Origin: Acidobacteriota bacterium
GTDB taxonomy: Bacteria; Acidobacteriota; Terriglobia; Terriglobales; Acidobacteriaceae
NCBI GenBank assembly: GCA_021800255.1
Contig: JAJYZC010000004.1
Span: 1 to 64,000, forward strand
DNA: 64,000 nucleotides
Direction of reading: 5' to 3'
Position numbers and translations under genes: made by a program. Below, piece by piece: positions 36,499 through 44,799 of the stretch. Position 1 is the first letter of the stretch; every line of letters starts with the position of its first letter. The notes below the pieces were generated by a model, which was not told where the DNA came from, made no database searches, and saw only the letters and a list, made by a program, of their open reading frames with translations.

Positions 36499-36617
36499 CT
36501 ACGGCATTTTCGGAAATACTGGGAACGATTGAGTGCCGAGAAAGTGGATTTTTCTTGAGGAAAAATCCACTCAGCAGGAGTGGTTTCTGTCTACACCTTT
36601 TCCGAAAATGCTATATC
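36499..36617 (+). repeat. Dispersed repeat family 1, copy B (divergent interior)
   Basis: Ends match family 1 (CTACGGCATTTTCGGAAATA and TTCCGAAAATGCTATA), but the interior differs. It holds a perfect 12-bp stem (AGTGGATTTTTC at 36543-36554 with its complement at 36560-36571). The shared ends around different interiors suggest that the termini are the functional part. Confidence 0.7.
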
Positions 36618-36625
36618 CCCGGGAC

Positions 36626-37630
36626 TCACCGGCCGATTGGGCTGGTGCTTGCGGACTTTATCAGCCGGAAGTACCGCTTGGCGCGCGCCACGTCCTTGAG
36701 GATTTGCGTCTTCAGCGCCTGCGGAGACGGCCACTCGCGTTCCCCGCGCAGGCGCAACAAGAATTCAAGTTCGATCGGCGTCTGCTCGTCGAGTTCCACC
36801 GGCTCGAAGTCCAGGATGTGTGACTCGACGGCGAACGACGCATCGCCAAAGGTGGGCCTATTACCAACATTGGTGACCGCCTGGAAGGCGCGCCCGTTCA
36901 GACGCAGCCGCGTCGCATAGACCCCGAAGGCAGGCAGCAACCCGTCGTAGGGCGCCAGATTCACGGTGGGAACCACGAGGCGCGAGCCGATGCCGCGCCC
37001 GCGAGCCGGAGTGGAGAGCACGGCGAAGGGCCGTCCCAGCATCCAGCGCGCGCGGCGCACATCGCCGGCGGCAACCAGCGCCCGGACGGCGGAGCTGGAG
37101 ACCTCCATCCCGCGCACGCGCACCGCCTCATGAACGCGCACCGTGAATCCAAACTCCGCGCCCATGACGGCCAGTTCTGTCACTCCGGCGGCGGCGCTGT
37201 GGCCAAAGCGGAAGTTATGACCCTCATGCAAGCTGCACACGCCGAGCACGTCCACCAAGATGCGGCGCACAAACTCCTGCGGCGGCAAGCTTGCGAGAGC
37301 CGCGTCAAAGGGCAGCACCAGCACCGCATCCAGGCCGGTGCGCGCCAGCAGCCGCAGCCGCTCCGCCAGCGGTGTAATCAGCCGCGGCGCTTTGATTGGA
37401 CGGAGAAACTGCTCCGGGTGTGGATCGAAGGTGAGGGCCACAGCGCGGGCGCTCAATCGTCGTGCTTCCTCCACCACGCCCGAGAGAATCTCCCGATGGC
37501 CCAGGTGCACGCCGTCGAAGTTGCCGACCGCGGCAGCCACCGGGCCAAAACCGGCGGGAATCTCCGTGAGCGCCCGAAAAACCCGTATATTCTGCGCCGC
37601 GCCCGCGCTGGCTTCCTTCTTACCGCTCAT
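36626..37630 (-). CDS. ribF: Bifunctional riboflavin kinase / FAD synthetase
   Basis: A 334-residue enzyme making FMN and FAD. The N-terminal nucleotidyltransferase domain has GNFDGVHLGHREIL, FDPHPEQFLRP and the EGHNFRFGHSAAAG loop, followed by VSSSAVRALVAAGDVRRA. The C-terminal riboflavin kinase domain has LVVPTVNLAP, GVYATRLRL and TNVGNRPTFGD. ATG 37630 overlaps the stop of the upstream metallo-hydrolase gene (ATGA), showing tight coupling. It is the last gene of the ygfZ-DUF1844-MBL-ribF operon. The TVN metal-binding motif is intact. Confidence 0.94.
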   Translation of the reverse strand: MSGKKEASAGAAQNIRVFRALTEIPAGFGPVAAAVGNFDGVHLGHREILSGVVEEARRLSARAVALTFDPHPEQFLRPIKAPRLITPLAERLRLLARTGLDAVLVLPFDAALASLPPQEFVRRILVDVLGVCSLHEGHNFRFGHSAAAGVTELAVMGAEFGFTVRVHEAVRVRGMEVSSSAVRALVAAGDVRRARWMLGRPFAVLSTPARGRGIGSRLVVPTVNLAPYDGLLPAFGVYATRLRLNGRAFQAVTNVGNRPTFGDASFAVESHILDFEPVELDEQTPIELEFLLRLRGEREWPSPQALKTQILKDVARAKRYFRLIKSASTSPIGR

Positions 37631-38427
37631 AAGATCACCGGCACAGTCTGTCCATCGTAGGCCAGTTGAACGTCTGCGGGCAGCGTGCGGTTGGTGGCTT
37701 CGTGGCCCAGGTCGTGGGCGATGTGGATCAGCCAGGTTTGGCGCGCGCCGATGCGCCGCGCCCACCCGAGCGCCTGCTCCACCGTGGCGTGGCTGGGGTG
37801 GGGTTTGTGGCGCAGCGCGGAAAGCACCAATTGGTCCAGCCCCACCAGCAGCTCAAAGCTAGGCTCGGGAATCGCGCTCACGTCGGTCAGGTAGGCTGCA
37901 TTCCCAAAGCGAAAACCCGCGATCTTCATCTCCCCGTGCAGGAGCGGGATGCGGAGAAATTGCACTCCATGCACCGTGTTGCGTTCGCCCAGAGGTTCGA
38001 TTCGCACGCGGGCGCGGTTCGGATAGGTGGCCTGCTCAGAGAAGGTGTAATCGAAGACACGCCTGAGCACCTCAGCCGCGTCAGGCGCGGCATAGAGCGG
38101 GATCGGACCGCCGCTCTCTCGCAGAGCTTTAAAGCTGAGCGGACGCAGATCGTCCATCCCTAAAATGTGGTCGGCATGCCCGTGCGTATAAAAAATTGCG
38201 TCCACGCGTGGAATTCCCGCGCGCAGCATCTGTTCGCGGAAGTCCGGACCGGTGTCGATCACCACTACGCGCTCAACCCCGGTCCCTGGTTCCTTCCAGC
38301 GCACCGCAGCAGATGGGCGCAATCGCCGGTCGCGCGGATCCGGCGAAGTACACACCGCGCAGTCGCATCCCAGCGTCGGAACCCCCATCGAGGTTCCTGT
38401 GCCCAGGAATGTAAGCTGACTCTCCAT
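37627..38427 (-). CDS. Metallo-beta-lactamase-fold hydrolase (PhnP-like)
   Basis: A 266-residue cytoplasmic MBL-fold enzyme. The metal motif THGHADHILGMDDLRPL, a PhnP/YycJ-like form, is at about residues 80-96. The N-terminal FLGTGTSMGVPTLGCDCAVC carries the Cys cluster typical of PhnP-like phosphodiesterases, and a His lies late in the sequence (LIHIAHDLGHE). PhnP cleaves phosphoribosyl cyclic phosphate, but no phn genes are nearby, so a general cyclic-phosphodiesterase or lipoate-type (LipB-neighbour) role is open. It overlaps ribF by 4 bases and follows the DUF1844 gene after 5 bp. Confidence 0.85.
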   Translation of the reverse strand: MESQLTFLGTGTSMGVPTLGCDCAVCTSPDPRDRRLRPSAAVRWKEPGTGVERVVVIDTGPDFREQMLRAGIPRVDAIFYTHGHADHILGMDDLRPLSFKALRESGGPIPLYAAPDAAEVLRRVFDYTFSEQATYPNRARVRIEPLGERNTVHGVQFLRIPLLHGEMKIAGFRFGNAAYLTDVSAIPEPSFELLVGLDQLVLSALRHKPHPSHATVEQALGWARRIGARQTWLIHIAHDLGHEATNRTLPADVQLAYDGQTVPVIL

Positions 38428-38432
38428 CCGGC

Positions 38433-39041
38433 TTAACGCTTGCCTGGCGGCGGAGGCGGCACGCTCTGCATGTTGATCATGCTGGTCAGCTCCAAGAAGG
38501 CCATGCGCGCGTCAAAAAGCACCGCTTGCAGGGTGCGGTCCTCGGCCGGGGTGAGATTGCCACGAGTCTTTTCCGCTAAGATTCCCAGCAGGTCAATGGT
38601 GTTGCGGGCGCCCAGAATGTCAATCTGCGGCTGCTGACCCTCGCGTGTCCCCGCTCCCATCTGGATCATGGCGGTAAGGTAAAACTGCTGCACCAGTTGG
38701 TCGAAGCTCGCCGGCGGCGGCGCGCCAGCGCCGGGATTCTGCGCCCGGAGCAGATCCTCAAGCCGCTGCGTCGAAGCCTCGTAGGCAGTTTTCTGCTCAT
38801 GGCTCTCTTCGGGGGTCGGCGCTGGAGGCAACTCGGCCGCCAGCGCCTGCTCGGGCGAGTGCGGCGGCGCTTCCGCTGTTGCTGTTTCGCGCCGGTCTTC
38901 GTTCACTACCAGCCGCGGTCCGGCGGCGGGCTCGGGCGGCGAGGCTGGGGCCTCTTGCGCCTTCTCGGGCCGGCTCTCTTTTTCCTGCTCCGCCTTCAAC
39001 TTGCGGCGGTCAATCACCTCAAACTTCGGAGTTTCGCTCAT
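38433..39041 (-). CDS. DUF1844 domain protein
   Basis: A 202-residue soluble protein. The N-terminal 105 residues are Glu/Pro/Ala-rich and probably disordered. The C-terminal domain (about 110-195) carries the DUF1844 pattern: FDQLVQQFYLTAMIQMG, then QIDILGARNTIDLLGILAEKT and LLFDARMAFLEL. The family has no known function and often sits beside MBL-fold hydrolases in Acidobacteria and Planctomycetes, as it does here. It is part of the minus-strand operon with ygfZ (22 bp upstream) and the MBL gene (5 bp downstream). Confidence 0.88.
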   Translation of the reverse strand: MSETPKFEVIDRRKLKAEQEKESRPEKAQEAPASPPEPAAGPRLVVNEDRRETATAEAPPHSPEQALAAELPPAPTPEESHEQKTAYEASTQRLEDLLRAQNPGAGAPPPASFDQLVQQFYLTAMIQMGAGTREGQQPQIDILGARNTIDLLGILAEKTRGNLTPAEDRTLQAVLFDARMAFLELTSMINMQSVPPPPPGKR

Positions 39042-39063
39042 GGTTGCTCGATTCCGTTCCCGT

Positions 39064-40323
39064 TCAAAGAGTTGGGGGCGCGACCAAAATGTGGGCCGTG
39101 CCCGTAGCCGTTCCCGCTTGGTAAGCGAAACTCTGGCTGCGCACCTCAGCCTCCGCCCGGATCATGGCCAGCGCAAACCCCCGTCTTCGCCTGGTCAGCG
39201 GCAACTCGGCCGCACTGGTAATCTGGCCGGCAACCGTACCGTCTGGGAGCGTCAGCTCTGTGCCGGCAGCCGGCGCCGGGCCCTCCAGCTCCAGCGGCCG
39301 CAGGCGCCGGTGTACGCTGCCCCGCGAGCGGATGCGCTCCACGATCTCCTGGCCCAGATAGCACCCCTTGTTGAAGTGCAAAGCCCTCATCTGCGAGGTC
39401 TCCTGGGGCAGGTCGCGCTCCATAATGTCGATCCTATAGGCCGGGATTCCCTCCGCGATGCGAAAGGCCTCCAGTGCAGCGCAACCCACGGGCGCGGCCC
39501 CGGCGGTGCGTAGGAACGACCACAGTTTGGTCAGTCCCGCCGACGGCAGCCAAAACTCGTAGTGCGGCGCCAGCACGCCGTAGCCGCGCAGAATCCTCAA
39601 CTCCCAGCCGTTCCACTCCACGCTGGTTCCGGCCATGGGCTGGCTGATTTGAGGCAGGCCCACGCGCTCCAGCACCTCGCCAGCCAACGGACCGGTCAGA
39701 CCCACGGCCGTCTCGGATCCCGTTTCGCCCGCCGCATCCCAGCCCAGGGGAATCAGTTCCACATCGTCCATGATGATGAAGCGGTTCAGGTGGGCCATCA
39801 GCTTCTCGTACTGGTCGGCGGCAATCTCCAGTTCCAGCCCCGACTCGCCGGCAAACGGCGTTCCCAGCAGGCGATCTCCCGCACCCTCCGCGCTTTTGAG
39901 CACGCCGGCGGCCGTTTTGCGCCGCTGCGGCGACATCTCCTCGCCCGCGCGCCACACCGTCAGATCGCCTTGAATCCGCCCCTGCGCATTCAGGACCAGG
40001 TTCCATGCTCCACTGTTCGGAAACAGGTCGTTGACCGTATTGGTCACCATCCCGCTCAGCCAGCGGAAACGGTCTTCCCCGCGCACGTCCACGCGCCGCA
40101 GCCAGCCCAGATCGTGGATGGCCGCACCCTTGGCCAGCGCGGCTATTTCCGCCTCTGGCGCGTCCAACCTCTGGGGGGTCAGCACCCCCCGGTACACGCC
40201 AAGTTCATGGGGTGTCTGCGCCAGCTCCAGCATTGCGGCCAGCGCCGTGGCTTGTATGGTTTCGGTAAGGCCGGCTTCTGTCATAAGGTAAATTGCCCGC
40301 AGTCCGGCAGTTTCTCCAAACAT
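39064..40323 (-). CDS. ygfZ: Folate-binding YgfZ/GcvT-like protein
   Basis: A 419-residue tetrahydrofolate-binding protein related to aminomethyltransferase GcvT, involved in maintenance or assembly of certain Fe-S proteins. The family signature KGCYLGQE is present near residue 310, followed by RIRSRGSVHRRL. The N-terminus has AAIHDLGWLRRVDVRGEDRFRWL, as expected for the folate-binding fold. The start is uncertain between ATG 40323 and ATG 40284 because neither has a good ribosome site. First gene of the four-gene minus-strand operon. Confidence 0.88.
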   Translation of the reverse strand: MFGETAGLRAIYLMTEAGLTETIQATALAAMLELAQTPHELGVYRGVLTPQRLDAPEAEIAALAKGAAIHDLGWLRRVDVRGEDRFRWLSGMVTNTVNDLFPNSGAWNLVLNAQGRIQGDLTVWRAGEEMSPQRRKTAAGVLKSAEGAGDRLLGTPFAGESGLELEIAADQYEKLMAHLNRFIIMDDVELIPLGWDAAGETGSETAVGLTGPLAGEVLERVGLPQISQPMAGTSVEWNGWELRILRGYGVLAPHYEFWLPSAGLTKLWSFLRTAGAAPVGCAALEAFRIAEGIPAYRIDIMERDLPQETSQMRALHFNKGCYLGQEIVERIRSRGSVHRRLRPLELEGPAPAAGTELTLPDGTVAGQITSAAELPLTRRRRGFALAMIRAEAEVRSQSFAYQAGTATGTAHILVAPPTL

Positions 40324-40422
40324 CTTTGGCGCCGCACCGCATCCTGATTATAGCCTTGAGGAAGTACATGCGGTGTTAAGGCGCATCCCCTGAAGCCAAG
40401 TGGGGATCCCGGGAGCAAGGCT

Positions 40423-42066
40423 ATGGTTGAAGAACAGCGAAGTGCAAGATTTACTCTGCGGGGATGGATTTTGGGGGTATCGCTATGCCTGGCGGCCACA
40501 ACGGCCATGCCCCAGTCCGCAGCGCCCGCGCGCTCGCAGCGACCCTCCTCAAGCGCCGCGCCATCCGCTACGGCCCCGGCTCCGCAAAAGAACCCAGCTC
40601 CAGCCCTTATTACTCCCGATCAGGCCAGCAATCTCTTCGCCGACGTCAATCAGATCATGAAGTTCGACTCCAACGATTCCGGCCTTCCCATCAAGAGCCC
40701 GGTCAAGCGCCAGCTCACCACCCGCGCCGCCGTGGAAAGGTACCTGGAGCAGAAGTTCAACAACGACAAGGACGCCCAGCGCATGGAACGCGACGAAATC
40801 GTCCTGAAAAAGTTTGGCTTGCTGGATCGCGACTTCGCGCTGCGGCCGTTTCTTCTGGCCCTCCTCAAAGAGCAGATCGAGGCCTATTACGACACCAAGA
40901 CCAAAACCATCTATCTGCTCAACTGGATCGACCCCGAGCAGCAAAAGCCGGTGCTGGCCCATGAGCTGACCCACGCGCTCCAGGATCAAAGCGTCGATCT
41001 GGAAAAGTGGGACGACCAGACCCCCAACCATGTCTCCCACACCGCCGCCGGCGATCAAGCGCATCTGGCCAAAGACGAAATGGACACCGCCCGCGACGCC
41101 GTGGCAGAGGGCCAGGCCACAGCCGTGATGCTGGATTACGCCCTCAAGCCAATGGGCAAGAGCCTGATTAAGGATCCGGAGGTATCGGCCATGGTGGAGA
41201 AGCACATGACCTCCTCCGGCTCGCCGGTGATGGCGCGTGCCCCGCTCGTGATCTCTGAGTCCCTGCTCTTTCCGTACCGTCAGGGCTTGAGCTTCGAGCA
41301 GGATGTGTGGATGGACCAAGGCCGCACTGCGGCCTTTTTGGGCGCGCTCGACCGTCCGCCAACCTCAAGCTGGGAGATCATCAATCCCCGCTACTACGAG
41401 GAGCACCGGATCCCGCCCATTCCTCTGCTGCCCAACATTCATCCCCTCGTTGACAAGCACTACCGACCCTACGACATCGGCCAGATGGGCCAGCTCGACG
41501 TTCGCATCCTCACCCAACTCTTTGGCGGGGATCAAGCCTCCCGCGATCTGACTCCGGCCTGGGACGGCGGCCTCTATTGGGCCGGTCAACTGCGCAGCGC
41601 CAAGACGCCTGCCGAGCAGGACACCACCAAGTCTCTCGCCCTCTTCTATCTCTCGATGTGGACCGACCCCTCCTCTGCGCAGGACTTCGCCAACCTCTTC
41701 GCCGGCAACCTGGGCAACGAATACTCCAGCCTCCATCTCGATACAGCGGCGCAGAGCTCCGCCCCGCAGGTAGACGGGGAGGTGGAAGAGGTCTATTCCA
41801 CCGAGGAAGGCCCGGTGGTCATTACCACCCGCGGCAATATGGTCTTTGTTGCGGAGAGCTTTCCGCTCAGTCTAGCCCGCCGGCTCACGGAGCTCATCCT
41901 GAACGCGCAGGGCGCCGGCAGTATGCGCATGGCTATCCTGGCTCCGCCTTATCCGAATTTGGAGCCGCCCCCAACGGAACCGCTCACCGCCGGCCTGGTC
42001 CGCTTCTTCGAGGGCTGCGGGGTGATGAAAGCCGCCGTGGACGCCGTCATGGGTGCGGCCCGCTAG
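40423..42066 (+). CDS. Secreted HExxH zinc peptidase-like protein
   Basis: A 547-residue protein. A signal-like hydrophobic stretch (about 14-32, WILGVSLCLAATTAMPQS) and a Pro/Ala/Ser linker precede the domain. The zinc motif is LAHELTHALQDQ (His-Glu-x-x-His near residue 183). About 45 residues later an acidic EGQATAVMLDY could supply the third zinc ligand, as in gluzincins. The C-terminal half (about 300-547) has no motif I recognise. It is probably a periplasmic metallopeptidase of unassigned family. The gene is monocistronic, divergent from ygfZ, and 75 bp upstream of tdk. Confidence 0.72.
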   Translation: MVEEQRSARFTLRGWILGVSLCLAATTAMPQSAAPARSQRPSSSAAPSATAPAPQKNPAPALITPDQASNLFADVNQIMKFDSNDSGLPIKSPVKRQLTTRAAVERYLEQKFNNDKDAQRMERDEIVLKKFGLLDRDFALRPFLLALLKEQIEAYYDTKTKTIYLLNWIDPEQQKPVLAHELTHALQDQSVDLEKWDDQTPNHVSHTAAGDQAHLAKDEMDTARDAVAEGQATAVMLDYALKPMGKSLIKDPEVSAMVEKHMTSSGSPVMARAPLVISESLLFPYRQGLSFEQDVWMDQGRTAAFLGALDRPPTSSWEIINPRYYEEHRIPPIPLLPNIHPLVDKHYRPYDIGQMGQLDVRILTQLFGGDQASRDLTPAWDGGLYWAGQLRSAKTPAEQDTTKSLALFYLSMWTDPSSAQDFANLFAGNLGNEYSSLHLDTAAQSSAPQVDGEVEEVYSTEEGPVVITTRGNMVFVAESFPLSLARRLTELILNAQGAGSMRMAILAPPYPNLEPPPTEPLTAGLVRFFEGCGVMKAAVDAVMGAAR

Positions 42067-42140
42067 CCGCTCTTTTCCGTGCGCGTTATCATGGGATTCC
42101 GGAAGCGAAGAAGGCCGTCTGCGAAGGCCGGAGGATCGCC

Positions 42141-42749
42141 GTGCAAGGCAAGCTGGAATTACTGCTGGGTCCGATGCGCAGCAACAAGACCGCGGAGCTG
42201 TTGCGCCGCGCCGAGATGAGGCGCCAGTACGCCAAGCAGTACGTCCTGGTGCTCAAGCCCAGCGACGATACCAAGGGCGGGCCGGGAGTGGTGGAGAGCC
42301 GCAATCCCAACGGCCACACCAAGATGCGCGCGCTGGAGTTCAACTCCGGCAATCCCTGGGAGGTGCTCGGCGCCATCGCGGAGACCGAGCGCGAGATCGG
42401 CAAGCGTGTGGAGTGCATCGCCATCGACGAGGGGCAGTTTGTCGATGGACTTTTTCTCTTTACCAAGCACCTGCTCGAAAGCAATCACGACGTTTTGGTG
42501 GCGGGCCTCGACCTCGACTTCCGCGCCATCCCCTTCGGCGAGATGCTGAACCTCACCTGGCTGGTCACCGCCTTCGGCGGCAGCATCACCGAGTGCATGG
42601 CCTACTGCTCCTGCGGCGCGCGCGCACTTTACTCGCAGCGGCTCATTGATGGCCAGCCTGCGCCTTACCTGAGTCCCGTCAAAATGCCGGGCGACTCCTA
42701 CGAGCCGCGGTGCGCAGAGCATTTTGTGCTGCCGGGCCGTCCCCACTAG
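42141..42749 (+). CDS. tdk: Thymidine kinase (type II, TK1-like)
   Basis: A 202-residue ATP-dependent thymidine salvage kinase. The P-loop reads LLLGPMRSNKTAELLRR (a Ser-Asn-Lys-Thr variant of the usual GPMFSGKTT). The base-recognition loop AIDEGQFVDG holds the catalytic Glu. A zinc site is formed by CSCGA and a later C near the end (EPRCAEHF). GTG 42141 is the start, with GGAGG 6 bases upstream; the frame is open upstream inside the peptidase gene. The TAG stop is part of a dispersed-repeat end (CTAGAGCGG). Substrate specificity is family knowledge. Confidence 0.9.
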   Translation: MQGKLELLLGPMRSNKTAELLRRAEMRRQYAKQYVLVLKPSDDTKGGPGVVESRNPNGHTKMRALEFNSGNPWEVLGAIAETEREIGKRVECIAIDEGQFVDGLFLFTKHLLESNHDVLVAGLDLDFRAIPFGEMLNLTWLVTAFGGSITECMAYCSCGARALYSQRLIDGQPAPYLSPVKMPGDSYEPRCAEHFVLPGRPH

Positions 42750-42815
42750 AGCGGTTCCAGAATGTGTGTGTCATTTTCAGGTTTGTGCCGAGCGGCATCT
42801 TCTGGCGGAAACGGC
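42747..42815 (+). repeat. Dispersed repeat family 2, copy 2 (truncated)
   Basis: CTAGAGCGGTTCCAGAA, then TCATTTTCAGGTTTGTGC and GAGCGGCATCTTCTGGCGG, matching the first ~65 bp of 32929-33044. The right end is not found. It begins at the tdk stop codon. Confidence 0.6.
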
Positions 42816-42982
42816 CGGACTTCATGGTTGACTCCTGGTTTGCAATCGGTTGAAGAGAGCGCGGAGTTCTGCCCGCCTCGAAAGCGGCTGCGGAACTAAG
42901 GCAAATTAACAGCAATCGGTGCGCCGGAGCGGGGTAAGGTTTCAGGCGAGCCGCATTTGGCTCCCGGTACAATAAAGGCTGA

Positions 42983-43894
42983 ATGGACAGTGTGATGGAG
43001 CTGGTGCAGATTGAGCCGGCGCGGCGGGCGCCCAAGCCCAAGCCGGAGTGGCTGCGGGTACGCGCGCCGGTGGGCGAGAACTTCCACGATCTGAAGAGGC
43101 TGGCGCGTTCCTTGGGGCTGCACACGGTGTGCGAAAGCGCGCAGTGCCCGAACATCGGCGAGTGTTGGCATCACAGGACGGCGACCTTCATGATGCTGGG
43201 CAACCTGTGCACGCGGCGCTGCGGATTCTGCGCCGTGCCCAAGGGCCGGCCGGAGGCCATCGACTTTGAAGAGCCGCGGCGCGTGGCCGAAGCCGTGGCC
43301 GTGCTGGGCTTGCAACACGCCGTGATCACCAGCGTGAACCGTGACGACGATCTGGTGGGTGGGGCGCGGGCCTTCGCTATGGTAATCGTGGAGATTCGCC
43401 GCCAGGCGCCGGACTGCCGCGTAGAAGTGCTGATTCCGGACTTCCAGGGCAATCAAGAGGCGATCCGGACCGTCGTGGATGCGCAGCCTGAAATCCTGAA
43501 CCACAACATGGAGACCGTGCCGCGGCTTTACCGCGTGGCGCGCTCCGGCGCGCGGTATGAGCGCTCGCTGGAGCTGTTGCGCTACTCCAAAGAGCTGCGG
43601 CCCGCGGGGCTGACCAAGTCGGGCGTGATGGTGGGCCTGGGCGAGGAGACGCGCGAGCTGCTCGCAGTCTTCCGCGATCTGGCGGCCGTGGGCTGCGACA
43701 TTCTGACCATCGGCCAGTATCTGCGGCCCTCGCGCGACCACCTGCCCATGGCGAGGCTCTACACGCCGCACGAGTTTGCGGAGCTGAAGACCGAGGCGCT
43801 GAAGATGGGCTTCCGCTACGTGGAGTCCGGCCCGCTGGTGCGGTCGAGTTATCATGCGCACGAACAGGCTATAGCATTTTCAGAAATACTGTAG
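42983..43894 (+). CDS. lipA: Lipoyl synthase (radical SAM)
   Basis: A 303-residue enzyme inserting two sulfurs into octanoyl chains on lipoate-dependent proteins. The auxiliary cluster is CESAQCPNIGEC and the radical-SAM cluster is CTRRCGFC. Also seen are VNRDDDLVGGARAF, FQGNQEA and NHNMETVPRLY. The C-terminal SSYHAHEQ fits the family, but the last residues (AIAFSEIL) and the stop codon come from dispersed repeat copy C, whose left end starts at 43870. The native tail appears to have been replaced. A lipoate-ligase-like gene lies at the far end of the window, unlinked. Confidence 0.95.
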   Translation: MDSVMELVQIEPARRAPKPKPEWLRVRAPVGENFHDLKRLARSLGLHTVCESAQCPNIGECWHHRTATFMMLGNLCTRRCGFCAVPKGRPEAIDFEEPRRVAEAVAVLGLQHAVITSVNRDDDLVGGARAFAMVIVEIRRQAPDCRVEVLIPDFQGNQEAIRTVVDAQPEILNHNMETVPRLYRVARSGARYERSLELLRYSKELRPAGLTKSGVMVGLGEETRELLAVFRDLAAVGCDILTIGQYLRPSRDHLPMARLYTPHEFAELKTEALKMGFRYVESGPLVRSSYHAHEQAIAFSEIL

Positions 43895-43989
43895 GCCGAA
43901 GGCACAAGCTCAAGCCGCCGCGACTTCAAGAAACGGCGACATGAAAATCAATCTCGACAAGACTGCGCCACTTCCGAAAATGCCGTAAG
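43870..43989 (-). repeat. Dispersed repeat family 1, copy C
   Basis: About 120 bp in opposite orientation to copies A and D. Its reverse complement begins TTACGGCATTTTCGGAA, passes TTGTCGAGATTGATTTTCAT and CCTTCGGCCTACAG, and ends TCTGAAAATGCTATAG. It overlaps the 3' end of lipA by 25 bp. Confidence 0.85.
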
Positions 43990-44035
43990 GCGATGGAGGA
44001 CCTGGGCGGTTTACTTTCCCGCTCAGCCCGAAATT

Positions 44036-44569
44036 TCAATCCCAATCCCGCCGCCCCTCGTTCCAGCCGAAGGCGTTCTCGAAGTGCGCGAACTCTTTTT
44101 TCTCGCCCGGCACCAGATAGACGCTGAGCACATCGAAGCGCGTCTGCGGGGGAGTTTCATAGGGCAACTGGCGCAGGTATTGGCGTGCCAACCGGCGCAA
44201 GGTGCGGCGCTTGTTGAAGTCAACGCTGGCCTCGGCGGGAGCCATGTCATGGGCGGTGCGGGTCTTTACCTCAATGAAGCACAGCATCGGCCCTTGCCAG
44301 GCGATCAGGTCGAGGTCGCCGGGCACGTTTCCCGCCGACCAGCGCCTGGCGGCCACCACGTAGTTCTTGCGCCTCAGGTACGAATAGGCTGCATCCTCTC
44401 CTTCAATGCCCGTGACGAGATGGGCAGCCGGAGCCGGCTGGCGTTCGCGCCGCGCAGCCAGCCAATCGAGCCCGGCGATGGCGCGCTCCAAGCAACCGAT
44501 GCGCAATTGCGCCAGCCATCCCATGGCCAACCATTGTCGTACGCAGCCGGCAAAAGGCGCAAATTCCAT
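44036..44569 (-). CDS. yraN: YraN family (UPF0102) nuclease-fold protein
   Basis: A 177-residue protein with the YraN core: VTGIEGEDAAYSYLRRKNY, then VPGDLDLIAWQG and LCFIEVKTRT, giving the Asp...Glu-x-Lys pattern of the restriction-endonuclease-like fold. Family members are of uncertain role, possibly nucleic-acid metabolism. The first ~45 residues before the core are extra and Ala/Arg-rich, so the start is uncertain. ATG 44569 is taken because residues before it lose all similarity; the frame runs open to 44800. It lies on the same strand as the bactofilin gene. Confidence 0.8.
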   Translation of the reverse strand: MEFAPFAGCVRQWLAMGWLAQLRIGCLERAIAGLDWLAARRERQPAPAAHLVTGIEGEDAAYSYLRRKNYVVAARRWSAGNVPGDLDLIAWQGPMLCFIEVKTRTAHDMAPAEASVDFNKRRTLRRLARQYLRQLPYETPPQTRFDVLSVYLVPGEKKEFAHFENAFGWNEGRRDWD

Positions 44570-44799
44570 CTCCTGGCGCACAGGATGCCATCTCCTGCGG
44601 CGAGACCGCAGGTGGGGAGATGACGTAGCGCAGGCGGCTGCGCTTTCGTGTCGAAGCAGTGCGCAATACAATCGGCAACGCCGCACAAAGGCGCCGCAGC
44701 CGATCCGGTCCGATCTCCGCAGCGCGTTCCCATAGGCTCGTTCGTTAGGGCCTGCCCACACAATCTGAGCTGCTCGCCCCCAGGTAGTGTTAGCAGACA

